From positions 186,001 to 250,000 of the forward strand of contig JAYELS010000005.1 of the NCBI GenBank assembly GCA_034717695.1: a stretch of DNA of 64,000 nucleotides. The letters are read 5' to 3'. Below are positions 46,221-54,500 of this stretch, in pieces (the first letter of the stretch is position 1; every line of letters begins with the position of its first letter). Made by a program: the position numbers and the translations under genes. A model generated the notes under the pieces. It made no database searches, had not been told where the DNA came from, and saw only the letters and a program-made list of their open reading frames with translations. The DNA is from NAT127 sp034717695 (lineage in GTDB: Bacteria; Pseudomonadota; Gammaproteobacteria; Pseudomonadales; Porticoccaceae).

Positions 46221-47297
46221 TCACTCCGCCAGGCTCGCCAGCTGCTCGGCCTGGAATTCCTGGCTCAGGGGCCCGATGACATCGTCGAGGTTGCCCTCAA
46301 GGATCTCGTCGAGCTTGTAGAGGGTGAGGTTGATGCGGTGATCGGTGACCCGCCCCTGGGGATAGTTGTAGGTGCGGATGCGCTCGGAGCGGTCGCCGCT
46401 GCCGACGAGGCTCCTGCGGGTCTCGGACTGCTCCTTCGCCGCCGCGTCCTGCTGGGCGGTCTGCAGCCTGGCCTGCAGCAGTGCCATGGCGCGGGCGCGG
46501 TTCTTGTGCTGGGAGCGCTCGTCCTGGCATTCCACCACGATGCCGGTGGGCAGGTGGGTGATGCGGATCGCCGAGTCGGTCTTGTTGACGTGCTGGCCGC
46601 CGGCGCCGGAGGCGCGGAAGGTGTCGATGCGCAGGTCCGCCTTGTTGAGGCTGACCTCGTCCACCTCATCGGGCTCGGGCATCACCGCCACGGTGCAGGC
46701 GGAGGTGTGGATGCGGCCCTGGGACTCGGTGGCGGGCACCCGCTGCACCCGGTGGGCGCCGGATTCGAACTTGAGCCGGGCGTAGACATTCTGGCCCTCC
46801 ACCCGGGTGATGATTTCCTTGAAGCCGCCGTGCTCGCCCTGGCTCTCGCTGATGATCTCCACCTTCCAGCGCTGGCGCTCGGCGTACCGGCTGTACATGC
46901 GAAACAGGTCGCCGGCGAAGATCGCCGCCTCGTCGCCGCCGGTGCCGGCGCGGATCTCGAGAAAGACGTTGCGCCCGTCGTTGGGGTCCCTGGGCAGCAG
47001 CAGCCGTTGCAGTTCCAGCTCGAGGCTCTCGCGGCGGGCCTCGCCCGCGGCGATTTCCTCCTCAGCCATTTCCTTGAAATCGGGATCCTTGAGCAGCTCC
47101 CGGGCACCGGCGATGTCCGCCACCAGCTGGCGGTATTGGTGCCAGGCCTGGGCAATGGGTTCGAGTTCGGCGTACTCCTGGGACAGGGCGCGGAACTTCA
47201 CCTGGTTGGCGATGATGTCGCCTTCGCCGAGCAGGGCGCCGACCTCCTGGTGGCGCTCCCCGAGGTGTTCGATCTTGTGGAGAATGGATGGCTTCAT
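46221..47297 (-). CDS. prfA: Peptide chain release factor 1
   Basis: Recognises UAA and UAG and triggers peptide release. 358 residues (E. coli 360). The tripeptide anticodon PAT is in VPATESQGRIHTS and the catalytic GGQ in GAGGQHVNKT. The ATG overlaps the hemA stop as ATGA, the classical hemA-prfA-prmC operon. Confidence 0.98.
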   Translation of the reverse strand: MKPSILHKIEHLGERHQEVGALLGEGDIIANQVKFRALSQEYAELEPIAQAWHQYRQLVADIAGARELLKDPDFKEMAEEEIAAGEARRESLELELQRLLLPRDPNDGRNVFLEIRAGTGGDEAAIFAGDLFRMYSRYAERQRWKVEIISESQGEHGGFKEIITRVEGQNVYARLKFESGAHRVQRVPATESQGRIHTSACTVAVMPEPDEVDEVSLNKADLRIDTFRASGAGGQHVNKTDSAIRITHLPTGIVVECQDERSQHKNRARAMALLQARLQTAQQDAAAKEQSETRRSLVGSGDRSERIRTYNYPQGRVTDHRINLTLYKLDEILEGNLDDVIGPLSQEFQAEQLASLAE

Positions 47298-48562
47298 GTC
47301 TTGTCCTGGCAGCCCGACTGGATGTCGAACAGCTCGTGGGCGAGGCGGATATGGTCGTCGCGGCCCTCCTCGCCCGCCTTCTTGAGGCGCAGCGTGGGGG
47401 TGTGCAGCAGTTTGTTGGTGAGGCTCCGGGCGAGGGCGGTGAGCACCTCCTCGGCGGGCTGGCCCCGCTGCAGGGCGGCGAGGGCCTTGTCCAGCTCGGC
47501 GTCCCGCAGCTGCTCGACGCTCTGGCGGAAGGCGCGGATGGTGCCCACCGCGTTCTGGGCCCGGAGTTGCTTGCGCCAGCTCTCGACACCCTCGCGGATG
47601 ATGGTTTCGGCGTGGCTGGCGGCCTGTTCCCGGTGGCGGAGGTTTTCCTCGATCACGTCCTTGAGATCGTCCACGGTGTAGAGGTAGACATCGTTGAGCT
47701 TGGCCACCTCCGGCTCGATGTCCCGGGGCACGGCGATATCCACCATGAACATGGGCTTGTGGCGGCGCTGCTTCAAGGCCGACTCCACCGCGCCCTTGCC
47801 GAGGATCGGCAACTGGCTGGCGGTGGAGGAAATCACCATGTCCGCCTTAGGCAGGTGATCGTGGATGTCCGACAGCAGAATCGCCTGGGCGCCGTGGGCG
47901 CGGGCCAGGTCGGCGGCGCGGCTCAGGGTGCGGTTGGCCACGGTGATGCTGCCGACATTCTTCTGGCGCAGGTGCTGGGCCACCAGCTCGATGGTCTCGC
48001 CGGCGCCGATCAGCAGGGCGTTGACCTCCGCCAGGTCGCTGAAGATCCGCTGGGCGAGGCTCACCGCCGCGTAGGCCACCGATACCGGGTTCTGGCCGAT
48101 GGCGGTTTCGGTGCGCACCCGCTTGGCGACGGCGAAGATGTGCTGGAAGGCGCTGTTGAGCACCGAGCCCACCGCCCCCGCCTCCCGGGCCACGGTGAAT
48201 GCCGACTTGACCTGGCCGAGAATCTGCGGCTCGCCGAGCACCAGGGAATCGAGTCCGCTGGCGACACGGATCATATGGGCGATGGCCTCGTCCCCCTCGC
48301 TGTCGTAGGCGCAGCGGGCAAGGGCCTCCATGGGGGCGCGCTTGTAGTCGGACAACCAGCGCAACAGGTTGCCGTCACCGGACTCCGTGGCGGCGTAGAT
48401 CTCGGTCCGGTTGCAGGTGGAGAGGATCACCAGCTCGTCGATGCCGAGGGCTTCGCGGGCATCGTTGAGGGCATCCACCATGGTTTCCGGGGCGAAGGCC
48501 ACCTGCTCCCGCACATCGACGGGCGCGCTGTGGTGATTGATGCCGAGAACGGAAAGCTGCAT
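47294..48562 (-). CDS. hemA: Glutamyl-tRNA reductase
   Basis: Reduces glutamyl-tRNA to glutamate-1-semialdehyde, the first step of tetrapyrrole synthesis. 422 residues; catalytic Cys50 lies in LSTCNRTEIYA. N-terminal GINHHSAPVDVRE and NADPH-domain segments LIGAGETIEL and VANRTLSRA are present. Divergent from the TPR lipoprotein gene. The tail runs to FDIQSGCQDKT. Confidence 0.97.
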   Translation of the reverse strand: MQLSVLGINHHSAPVDVREQVAFAPETMVDALNDAREALGIDELVILSTCNRTEIYAATESGDGNLLRWLSDYKRAPMEALARCAYDSEGDEAIAHMIRVASGLDSLVLGEPQILGQVKSAFTVAREAGAVGSVLNSAFQHIFAVAKRVRTETAIGQNPVSVAYAAVSLAQRIFSDLAEVNALLIGAGETIELVAQHLRQKNVGSITVANRTLSRAADLARAHGAQAILLSDIHDHLPKADMVISSTASQLPILGKGAVESALKQRRHKPMFMVDIAVPRDIEPEVAKLNDVYLYTVDDLKDVIEENLRHREQAASHAETIIREGVESWRKQLRAQNAVGTIRAFRQSVEQLRDAELDKALAALQRGQPAEEVLTALARSLTNKLLHTPTLRLKKAGEEGRDDHIRLAHELFDIQSGCQDKT

Positions 48563-48711
48563 GGAGAGGCCGGGTGCCAGGGGGAGTGGATTGTCCGGTT
48601 ACGGTCGGTCGCTGGCAAGTATAACCCAGGGCCCGTTGCCGCCACCGGCGGTTTTTCCGGGATGGCGCCGACGACCCCTGCGGACGGAATCGCCGCCGAC
48701 CAATTAGTGGC

Positions 48712-48738
48712 TTGGGGAAGGCCCGAAGCTGCTACAAT
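48712..48738 (+). promoter_or_regulatory. Promoter of the TPR-lolB-ispE genes
   Basis: TTGGGG, a 15-base spacer and TACAAT (in GCTACAAT), 28 bases before the ATG at 48767. The -10 overlaps an upstream in-frame ATG at 48737, which argues that the later ATG is the true start. Confidence 0.4.
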
Positions 48739-48766
48739 GCGGCCCTACGCTGTAACCAGAAAATCC

Positions 48767-50569
48767 ATGCCAGCCGACCGCCACGCGCCTTCCCGCAACG
48801 CTCTCGCCACCGCCCTGCTGGCGGCGGGCCTGCTGCTGTCCGGGTGCGCGGCGCAGCCCGACGGCGCGGCCAGCGCGGAGCCCGTCGCCGCGGCGGTGGA
48901 GGCTCCGGAAGCCCCGGCCCCGCCGGCGCGCCCGTTCCCGGTCAACAGCCTCTACGAGTTGCTGGCGGCGGAGTTCGCCGGCATCCGCGAACAGATCGAA
49001 CCGGCCCTCGAAATCTATATCAACCAGGCCCACGAAACCCGCGATCCCGCCGTGATCGAGCGGGCCATCCGCATCGCCAGCTTCGTCGGGCTGAACGACG
49101 TGGTGCTGAACCTCGCCGAGCTGTGGGTCGAGGTGGAACCCGCCAATCTCGATGTGCGCCGCCTGGTGGCCTTCCACCTGGCCCGCGCCGGGCGGGTGAT
49201 CGAAGCCTTCCCCCACGCCGAGTACCTGCTGCTCGCCGGCGACGACAACCACCTGCAGGCCCTCGCCGCCTTTGCCGGCGACGCCACCCTGGACGAAAAG
49301 CAGCGCCTCTTGGTGCTCTACGAGGAACTGGCGGTCAACTACCCGGACCGCGTCGGCCTGATGCTGGGGCGCGCCATGCTGCTGCGCCAGGTGGAGCGGG
49401 TCGACGAGAGCCTCGCCTTCGCCCGCAAGGTAGTGAAGAAGGCCCCTGAGAACGAGACCGGCCAGCTGTTGCTGGCCCAGCTGCTGCACCAGAGCGGCGC
49501 GCCGGACAAGGCCATCAAGGCCCTGGAAAAGGCCCTCGCCATCGACCCCGAGAGCAAGCGCCTGCGGCTCCAGTACGCCCGCTTCCTGGCGGAGACCGAC
49601 CTCGCCCGCTCCCGGGAGCAAATGGTGATCCTGGTGGAGCAGTACCCGGAGGATCCGGACATGCTGTTCTCCCTGGCCCTCGCCAGCCAGGAACTGGCGA
49701 TGCTCGACGAGGCCGAGGGCCTGTACAAGGCACTGATCGACCGCCACCAGCGCATCGGCGACGCCCACTACCAACTAGGTCGCATGGCGGAAAACGCCGG
49801 GCGCAACGCCAAGGCCCTCGATCACTACCGGCTGGTGGACAGCGGCGCCAGCCAGCTGGCCGCCACGGTGCGCATCGCCGATATTCTCGCCGCCCAGGGC
49901 GACCTGGATGCCGCCCGGGAACACCTGGCACGGCTGCGGGAGCGGCAGCCCGCCAACGCCGCCACCTACTACCAGATCGAGGCGGAAACCCTGATGCGCG
50001 CCGGGCTTCTCGACGCGGCCCGGGCGCTGCTCGACAGCGCCCTCGAGAGCCAGCCGGACAACGCCAATCTGCTCTACTCCCGCTCGGTGGTGAGCGCCCG
50101 CCAGGATGACATCGCCGCCTCGGAGGCGGACCTGCGGGCCATTCTCGCCACTGATCCGGACAACGCCACCGCCCTCAACGCCCTCGGCTACACCCTCGCC
50201 AACGTCACCGATCGCCACGACGAGGCCTACCAACTGATCACCCGGGCCCTGGCCCTGGAGCCGGACAACCCCGCCATCATCGACAGTCTCGGCTGGGTCC
50301 ACTACCGCATGGGCAATCACGAGAAGGCCCTCGAATACCTGCGCAGGGCCTACGACGCCTACCCCGACCCGGAAGTCGCCGCCCACCTCGGCGAAGTGCT
50401 GTGGGTGCTGGGGGAACGGGAGGAAGCCCGCCGCCTGTGGCAGGCCGCCCTCGACAAGCCCGGGGACAACCGCGCCGTCATCCTCGACACCATGGAGCGG
50501 CTGACCGGCGAGGCGGCCCCCGACAGCGGCCAGACGAGCTCGCGGGACGAGCCGCCCCCCAAGCCGTAA
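48767..50569 (+). CDS. TPR-repeat lipoprotein
   Basis: 600 residues: lipoprotein signal LLAAGLLLSGC (lipid Cys about residue 28), an acidic/alanine linker, and a long TPR solenoid. Repeats are visible as pairs such as ARLRERQPANAATYY..., DPDNATALNALGYTLANV and EPDNPAIIDSLGWVHYRMGNHEKALEYLRRAY. Expected to be an envelope scaffold. It occupies the position of the conserved TPR gene between hemA and lolB in Pseudomonas and relatives, function unknown. Upstream frame extension is ruled out by the signal peptide. Confidence 0.88.
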   Translation: MPADRHAPSRNALATALLAAGLLLSGCAAQPDGAASAEPVAAAVEAPEAPAPPARPFPVNSLYELLAAEFAGIREQIEPALEIYINQAHETRDPAVIERAIRIASFVGLNDVVLNLAELWVEVEPANLDVRRLVAFHLARAGRVIEAFPHAEYLLLAGDDNHLQALAAFAGDATLDEKQRLLVLYEELAVNYPDRVGLMLGRAMLLRQVERVDESLAFARKVVKKAPENETGQLLLAQLLHQSGAPDKAIKALEKALAIDPESKRLRLQYARFLAETDLARSREQMVILVEQYPEDPDMLFSLALASQELAMLDEAEGLYKALIDRHQRIGDAHYQLGRMAENAGRNAKALDHYRLVDSGASQLAATVRIADILAAQGDLDAAREHLARLRERQPANAATYYQIEAETLMRAGLLDAARALLDSALESQPDNANLLYSRSVVSARQDDIAASEADLRAILATDPDNATALNALGYTLANVTDRHDEAYQLITRALALEPDNPAIIDSLGWVHYRMGNHEKALEYLRRAYDAYPDPEVAAHLGEVLWVLGEREEARRLWQAALDKPGDNRAVILDTMERLTGEAAPDSGQTSSRDEPPPKP

Positions 50570-50588
50570 CCCCCGGACCGCCGCGCCC

Positions 50589-51224
50589 ATGCCACGCCAT
50601 TTCGCCCCCCGCGCCACGCTCCCCTGGGTCGCCCGCCTCGCCGTGCTCGCCCTCGCGCTGGCCATCGCCGGCTGCGCCACCCGCCTCCCCGCCCCCGAGA
50701 CCCGCGCCTGGACGCCGCACCAGCAGGCCCTGCTGGCCATGCGCCACTGGCAACTGGAGGGCAAGCTGGGCTACCGCAGCCCCGAGCAGAACGGCAGCGC
50801 CCTGATCCGCTGGACCCAGAACAATGACGCCTTCGACCTGCATCTCTCCGGCCCCTTCGGCGCCGGCGCCACCCGCATCAGCGGCGACGGCCAGCTGGCG
50901 GTGCTGCGCCAGCAGGGGCGCGACGATATCCGCGCCCCCTCCGCCGGAGAGCTCACCGAGTGGCTGTTCGGATGGGAACTGCCGGTGGCGCAGATGACCG
51001 CCTGGGTGAAGGGCATCCCAGCCCCCGAACCCCGCGCAGCGCAGGTCACCCTCAACGCCACCGGCCAGCTGGAACGCCTGGAGCAGGCCGGCTGGCAGCT
51101 CCAGTTCGACCGCTTCCACCCGGTGGGGGCGCAGGTGCTGCCCGGGCGCATCAAGGGCACCCGGGGGGATGTCGCCTTCACCCTGGTGATCAAGGCCTGG
51201 CAGCCCATGGACGGCACCCCTTGA
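50589..51224 (+). CDS. lolB: Outer-membrane lipoprotein insertion protein LolB
   Basis: Receives lipoproteins from LolA and inserts them in the outer membrane. 211 residues with a signal and lipobox AIAGC, then WQLEGKLGYRSPEQNGSALIRWTQ and the beta-barrel family segment FDLHLSGPFGAGATRI. It follows the TPR gene by 19 bases; its stop TGA overlaps the ispE start TTG. Confidence 0.93.
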   Translation: MPRHFAPRATLPWVARLAVLALALAIAGCATRLPAPETRAWTPHQQALLAMRHWQLEGKLGYRSPEQNGSALIRWTQNNDAFDLHLSGPFGAGATRISGDGQLAVLRQQGRDDIRAPSAGELTEWLFGWELPVAQMTAWVKGIPAPEPRAAQVTLNATGQLERLEQAGWQLQFDRFHPVGAQVLPGRIKGTRGDVAFTLVIKAWQPMDGTP

Positions 51225-52084
51225 TCACCCTGCCGGCCCCCGCCAAGCTCAACCTGTTCCTGCACATCACCGGACGCCGCGCCGACGGCTATCACGATCT
51301 GCAGACCCTCTTCCAGTTGCTGGATTACGGCGATGAACTCAGCTTCGCGGCCCGGGACGACGGCGCCGTGCGCCTGCTCGACCCTCTCCCCGGAGTTGCC
51401 GAGCAGGACAACCTGATCGTCCGTGCCGCCCTGGCCCTCAAGAAGGCGACGGGCTGCCGGCGCGGCGCCGATATCGGCCTCGTCAAGCGCCTGCCCTCGG
51501 GGGGCGGCCTCGGCGGCGGCAGCTCCGATGCCGCCACCACCCTGCTCGGTCTCAACCACCTCTGGGGGCTCGGCCTCGACCCCGCCGCCCTCGCCGCCAT
51601 CGGTCTGCCCCTGGGGGCCGACCTGCCGGTGTTCATCCGCGGTCGCAGCGCCTGGGCCGAGGGTGTGGGCGAGGTGCTGACCCCGGTGGATCTGGCCCCC
51701 GCCTGGTACCTGGTGCTGTGCCCGAATTGCACGATTTCCACGGCAAAAATCTTTGCCCACCAAGAATTGACAAGGGACGCCCTCCCCATCACAATACGCG
51801 CCTTTCTCGGGCAGGGTGGCGAAAATCACTGCCAACCGGTCGCGGAAAAGCTTTACCCCGACGTCAAAAAAGCCCGCCAGTGGCTCGAACAATTTGCGTC
51901 GGCACGCATGACAGGCACCGGAGCCTGCGTGTTTTCCAGGTTTGACAGCGAAGCCCGCGCCCGCGCGGTCCTCGCCGAAAAACCCGGCGAGTGGAGGGGG
52001 TTTGTCGCCAGGGGCGTCAATCGCTCGCCCACTCACACAGCGCTAGAGCAGCTGACAATCACTGGGGTGTCGCCAAGTGGCTAA
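51221..52084 (+). CDS. ispE: 4-diphosphocytidyl-2-C-methyl-D-erythritol kinase
   Basis: GHMP kinase of the MEP isoprenoid pathway. 287 residues from a TTG that overlaps the lolB stop (TTGA). PAPAKLNLFLHITGRRADGYH opens the family, the ATP loop LPSGGGLGGGSSDAA is intact, and MTGTGACVFSRF is near the end. Two oddities: from about 51710 the bases become less GC-rich with different codon choice, and the tail runs beyond the usual GVN-SP end as ...LTITGVSPSG, terminating at TAA inside the tRNA-Gln gene (22-base overlap). Confidence 0.94.
   Translation: MITLPAPAKLNLFLHITGRRADGYHDLQTLFQLLDYGDELSFAARDDGAVRLLDPLPGVAEQDNLIVRAALALKKATGCRRGADIGLVKRLPSGGGLGGGSSDAATTLLGLNHLWGLGLDPAALAAIGLPLGADLPVFIRGRSAWAEGVGEVLTPVDLAPAWYLVLCPNCTISTAKIFAHQELTRDALPITIRAFLGQGGENHCQPVAEKLYPDVKKARQWLEQFASARMTGTGACVFSRFDSEARARAVLAEKPGEWRGFVARGVNRSPTHTALEQLTITGVSPSG
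51767..51795 (+). promoter_or_regulatory. Promoter within ispE for tRNA-Gln and prs
   Basis: A perfect TTGACA (51767-51772), 17-base spacer and CACAAT (51790-51795) lie in the AT-richer part of ispE, 268 bases before the tRNA. It could give transcripts of tRNA-Gln and prs that do not need the lolB-ispE promoter. Confidence 0.45.
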
Positions 52085-52138
52085 GGCAACGGGTTTTGAT
52101 CCCGTCATTCGAAGGTTCGAGTCCTTCCACCCCAGCCA
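52063..52138 (+). tRNA. tRNA-Gln (anticodon TTG)
   Basis: A 76-base gene with CCA encoded. Acceptor stem TGGGGTG/CACCCCA, anticodon loop TTTTGAT with TTG at 52096-52098, and T-loop arm around GGTTCGAGTCC. It reads CAA (and CAG by wobble). The ispE stop codon falls inside its D-arm region. prs follows 39 bases on. Confidence 0.97.
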
Positions 52139-52177
52139 TTTTCCTTGCACGTTCTCATCCAGATCCAGGACCTTACC

Positions 52178-53119
52178 GTGGCTAATTTGATGGTTTTCTC
52201 CGGCAACGCCAACCGTGAGCTGGCGGAAGAAATTGCCCGAAACCTCTTCGTCCCCCTCGGCAACGCCACCGTGTCCCAGTTCTCCGATGGCGAGAGCAAC
52301 ATCGAGATCTGCGAGAATGTGCGCGGCCAGGACGTGTTCGTGGTCCAGCCCACCTGCGCCCCCACCAACAACCACCTGATGGAACTGGTGCTGATGGTGG
52401 ACGCCCTGCGCCGCGCCTCCGCCGCGCGCATCACCGCGGTGATCCCCTACTTCGGCTATGCCCGCCAGGACCGTCGCGTGCGCTCCGTGCGGGTGCCCAT
52501 CAGCGCCAAGGTGGTGGCCGACATGCTCGCCCACGTGGGCGTCAACCGGGTGCTCACCGTCGACCTCCACGCCGAGCAGATCCAGGGCTTCTTCGACTGC
52601 ACCGTGGACAACGTCTACGGCACTCCGGTGCTGCTTGCCGACATCGAGCGCCAGGACTACGACAACCTGCTGGTGGTCTCCCCCGACATCGGCGGCGTGG
52701 TGCGCGCCCGGGCCATGGCCAAGCAGCTGCAGACCGAACTCGCGATCATCGACAAGCGCCGTCCGGAGGCCAACAAGGCCGAGGTGATGAACATCATCGG
52801 CGATGTCGAAGGCCGCACCTGCCTGCTGATCGACGACATCATCGACACCGCCGGCACCCTGTGCAACGCCGCCAACGCCCTCAAGGACAAGGGCGCCCAG
52901 CGCGTGATTGCCTACTGCACCCACCCGGTACTGTCCGGCAAGGCCATCGACAACATCAACAATTCCCAGCTGGATACCCTGGTGGTCACCAACAGTATCC
53001 CGCTCAGCCCCGAGGCCCGCGCATGCAGCCGCATTCGCCAGCTGAGCCTCGGACGGATGCTGGCCGAGGCGGTGCGCCGGGTCAGCAATGAAGAATCCAT
53101 CAGCGCGATGTTCATCTGA
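52178..53119 (+). CDS. prs: Ribose-phosphate pyrophosphokinase
   Basis: Makes PRPP from ribose 5-phosphate and ATP for nucleotides, histidine and tryptophan. GTG at 52178 (AGGA upstream) gives 313 residues (E. coli 315). PTCAPTNNHLMELVLMVDALRRASA, YFGYARQDRR, DLHAEQIQGFF and the PRPP loop LIDDIIDTAGTLCNAA are intact. It sits between tRNA-Gln and rplY, as in Pseudomonas. Confidence 0.97.
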   Translation: MANLMVFSGNANRELAEEIARNLFVPLGNATVSQFSDGESNIEICENVRGQDVFVVQPTCAPTNNHLMELVLMVDALRRASAARITAVIPYFGYARQDRRVRSVRVPISAKVVADMLAHVGVNRVLTVDLHAEQIQGFFDCTVDNVYGTPVLLADIERQDYDNLLVVSPDIGGVVRARAMAKQLQTELAIIDKRRPEANKAEVMNIIGDVEGRTCLLIDDIIDTAGTLCNAANALKDKGAQRVIAYCTHPVLSGKAIDNINNSQLDTLVVTNSIPLSPEARACSRIRQLSLGRMLAEAVRRVSNEESISAMFI

Positions 53120-53214
53120 ACCGCGCCGGATAACCACGCCCACAAGGGCACCACAACCACGTCGTCAACCGTTCTGGTCGCGGACGCTGACGACACAAGT
53201 AAAGGACTTTGACC

Positions 53215-53829
53215 ATGGTCGATTTCTCACTCAACGCCAAGGGCCGTGACGATACGGGGAAAGGTGCGAGCCGCCGCCTGCGTCGCCTGGCCGATCAAGT
53301 ACCCGCCATCATCTACGGCGGCGCCAGCGCCCCCCAGATGATCTCCGTCCCCCACAAGGACATCGCCCACGCCCTCGAGAACGAGGCGTTCTACAGCCAC
53401 ATCATCAAGCTCGATGTGGACGGCAAGGCCCAGGACGTGATCCTCAAGGACGTGCAGCGCCACCCGGCCAAGCCGCGCATCCTGCACCTCGACTTCCTGC
53501 GGGTCGACAAGGATCACAAGCTGCACACCAAGATCCCCCTGCACTTCATCAACGAAGAGACCGCCAAGGGTGTCAAGGGCCAGGGCGGCATCGTCTCCCA
53601 CCTGATGACCGAGCTGGACATCCAGTGCCTGCCCAAGGATCTGCCGGAGTTCATCGAAGTGGACCTGGCCGAGGTGGAAGTGGGCCAGATCGTCCACATC
53701 TCCGATCTCAAGCTGCCCAAGGGTGTGGAGAGCGTGGCCCTGTCCCACGGCGCCGATCACGACCTCCCCGTCGCCACCATCATCAAGCCCCGTGGCGCGG
53801 CCGAGGCCGAGAGCGAGTCCGCTGAGTAA
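53215..53829 (+). CDS. rplY: 50S ribosomal protein L25/general stress protein Ctc
   Basis: 5S rRNA-binding protein with the two-domain Ctc form: an N-terminal L25 domain (to about residue 95) and a C-terminal beta domain (LDFLRVDKDHKLHTKIPLHF ... LDIQCLPKDLPEFIEVDL). 204 residues from the ATG at 53215 (AAGGA upstream), with an acidic alanine-rich end. The long form is usual in pseudomonads. It is followed by pth. Confidence 0.95.
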   Translation: MVDFSLNAKGRDDTGKGASRRLRRLADQVPAIIYGGASAPQMISVPHKDIAHALENEAFYSHIIKLDVDGKAQDVILKDVQRHPAKPRILHLDFLRVDKDHKLHTKIPLHFINEETAKGVKGQGGIVSHLMTELDIQCLPKDLPEFIEVDLAEVEVGQIVHISDLKLPKGVESVALSHGADHDLPVATIIKPRGAAEAESESAE

Positions 53830-53873
53830 GACGGCCAAAGGCCCTCGGACTGCGGACAACCAAGGCCCCGACA

Positions 53874-54458
53874 TTGGACTCACCGGTCAAACTGATCGCC
53901 GGGCTGGGTAACCCCGGCCCCAAGTACGACCGGACCCGTCACAATGCCGGGGCCGATTTCGTCGCGGCCCTCGCCGCCCGCCACGGCGTCGACCTCAAGC
54001 CCGACGGCAAATTCTTCGGTCTCACCGCCAAGCTGACCCTTGGCGGTCGCGACCTGCGCCTGCTCATTCCCACCACCTACATGAACCGCAGCGGCCAGGC
54101 GGTGGCGGCGCTCGCCAACTTCTACTGCATCGACCCCGCGGAAATCCTCGTCGCCCACGATGAGCTCGACCTCGCCCCGGGCATTGCCCGCCTGAAGCTG
54201 GGGGGCGGCCACGGCGGCCACAACGGCCTTCGGGACATCATCCAGGCCCTCGGCAACCGCAAGGATTTCGCCCGCCTGCGCCTCGGCATCGGCCACCCCG
54301 GCCACGCCAGCCAGGTGGTGGACTTCGTGCTGCGCAAGGCGCCCCCCGGGGAGCAACAACTCACCGGCGAAGCCATCGACGCCGCCCTCGCCGTGGTGCC
54401 CGAGCTGCTCGAGGGCAAGTGGAACAACGCGATGAAAACCCTGCACACAGGGCCATGA
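53874..54458 (+). CDS. pth: Peptidyl-tRNA hydrolase
   Basis: Cleaves peptidyl-tRNA released from stalled ribosomes. 194 residues (E. coli 194). GLGNPGPKYDRTRHNAG contains the catalytic His23, and PTTYMNRSGQ and VAHDELDL the catalytic Asp region. The start is TTG; no nearby ATG or GTG fits. Typical rplY-pth-ychF order. Confidence 0.96.
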   Translation: MDSPVKLIAGLGNPGPKYDRTRHNAGADFVAALAARHGVDLKPDGKFFGLTAKLTLGGRDLRLLIPTTYMNRSGQAVAALANFYCIDPAEILVAHDELDLAPGIARLKLGGGHGGHNGLRDIIQALGNRKDFARLRLGIGHPGHASQVVDFVLRKAPPGEQQLTGEAIDAALAVVPELLEGKWNNAMKTLHTGP

Positions 54459-54500
54459 ACCAGTCACAGCCCGCCCCGCGGGCCTAAGCGAGAGAATCCT

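Noticed and set aside
48737..48766. Earlier in-frame ATG for the TPR lipoprotein
   Set aside because: It coincides with the TACAAT box and would spoil the signal peptide length.
52063..52138. tRNA-Gln as an integration site
   Set aside because: No integrase, direct repeat of the tRNA 3' end or mobile genes nearby; prs follows in the usual order.
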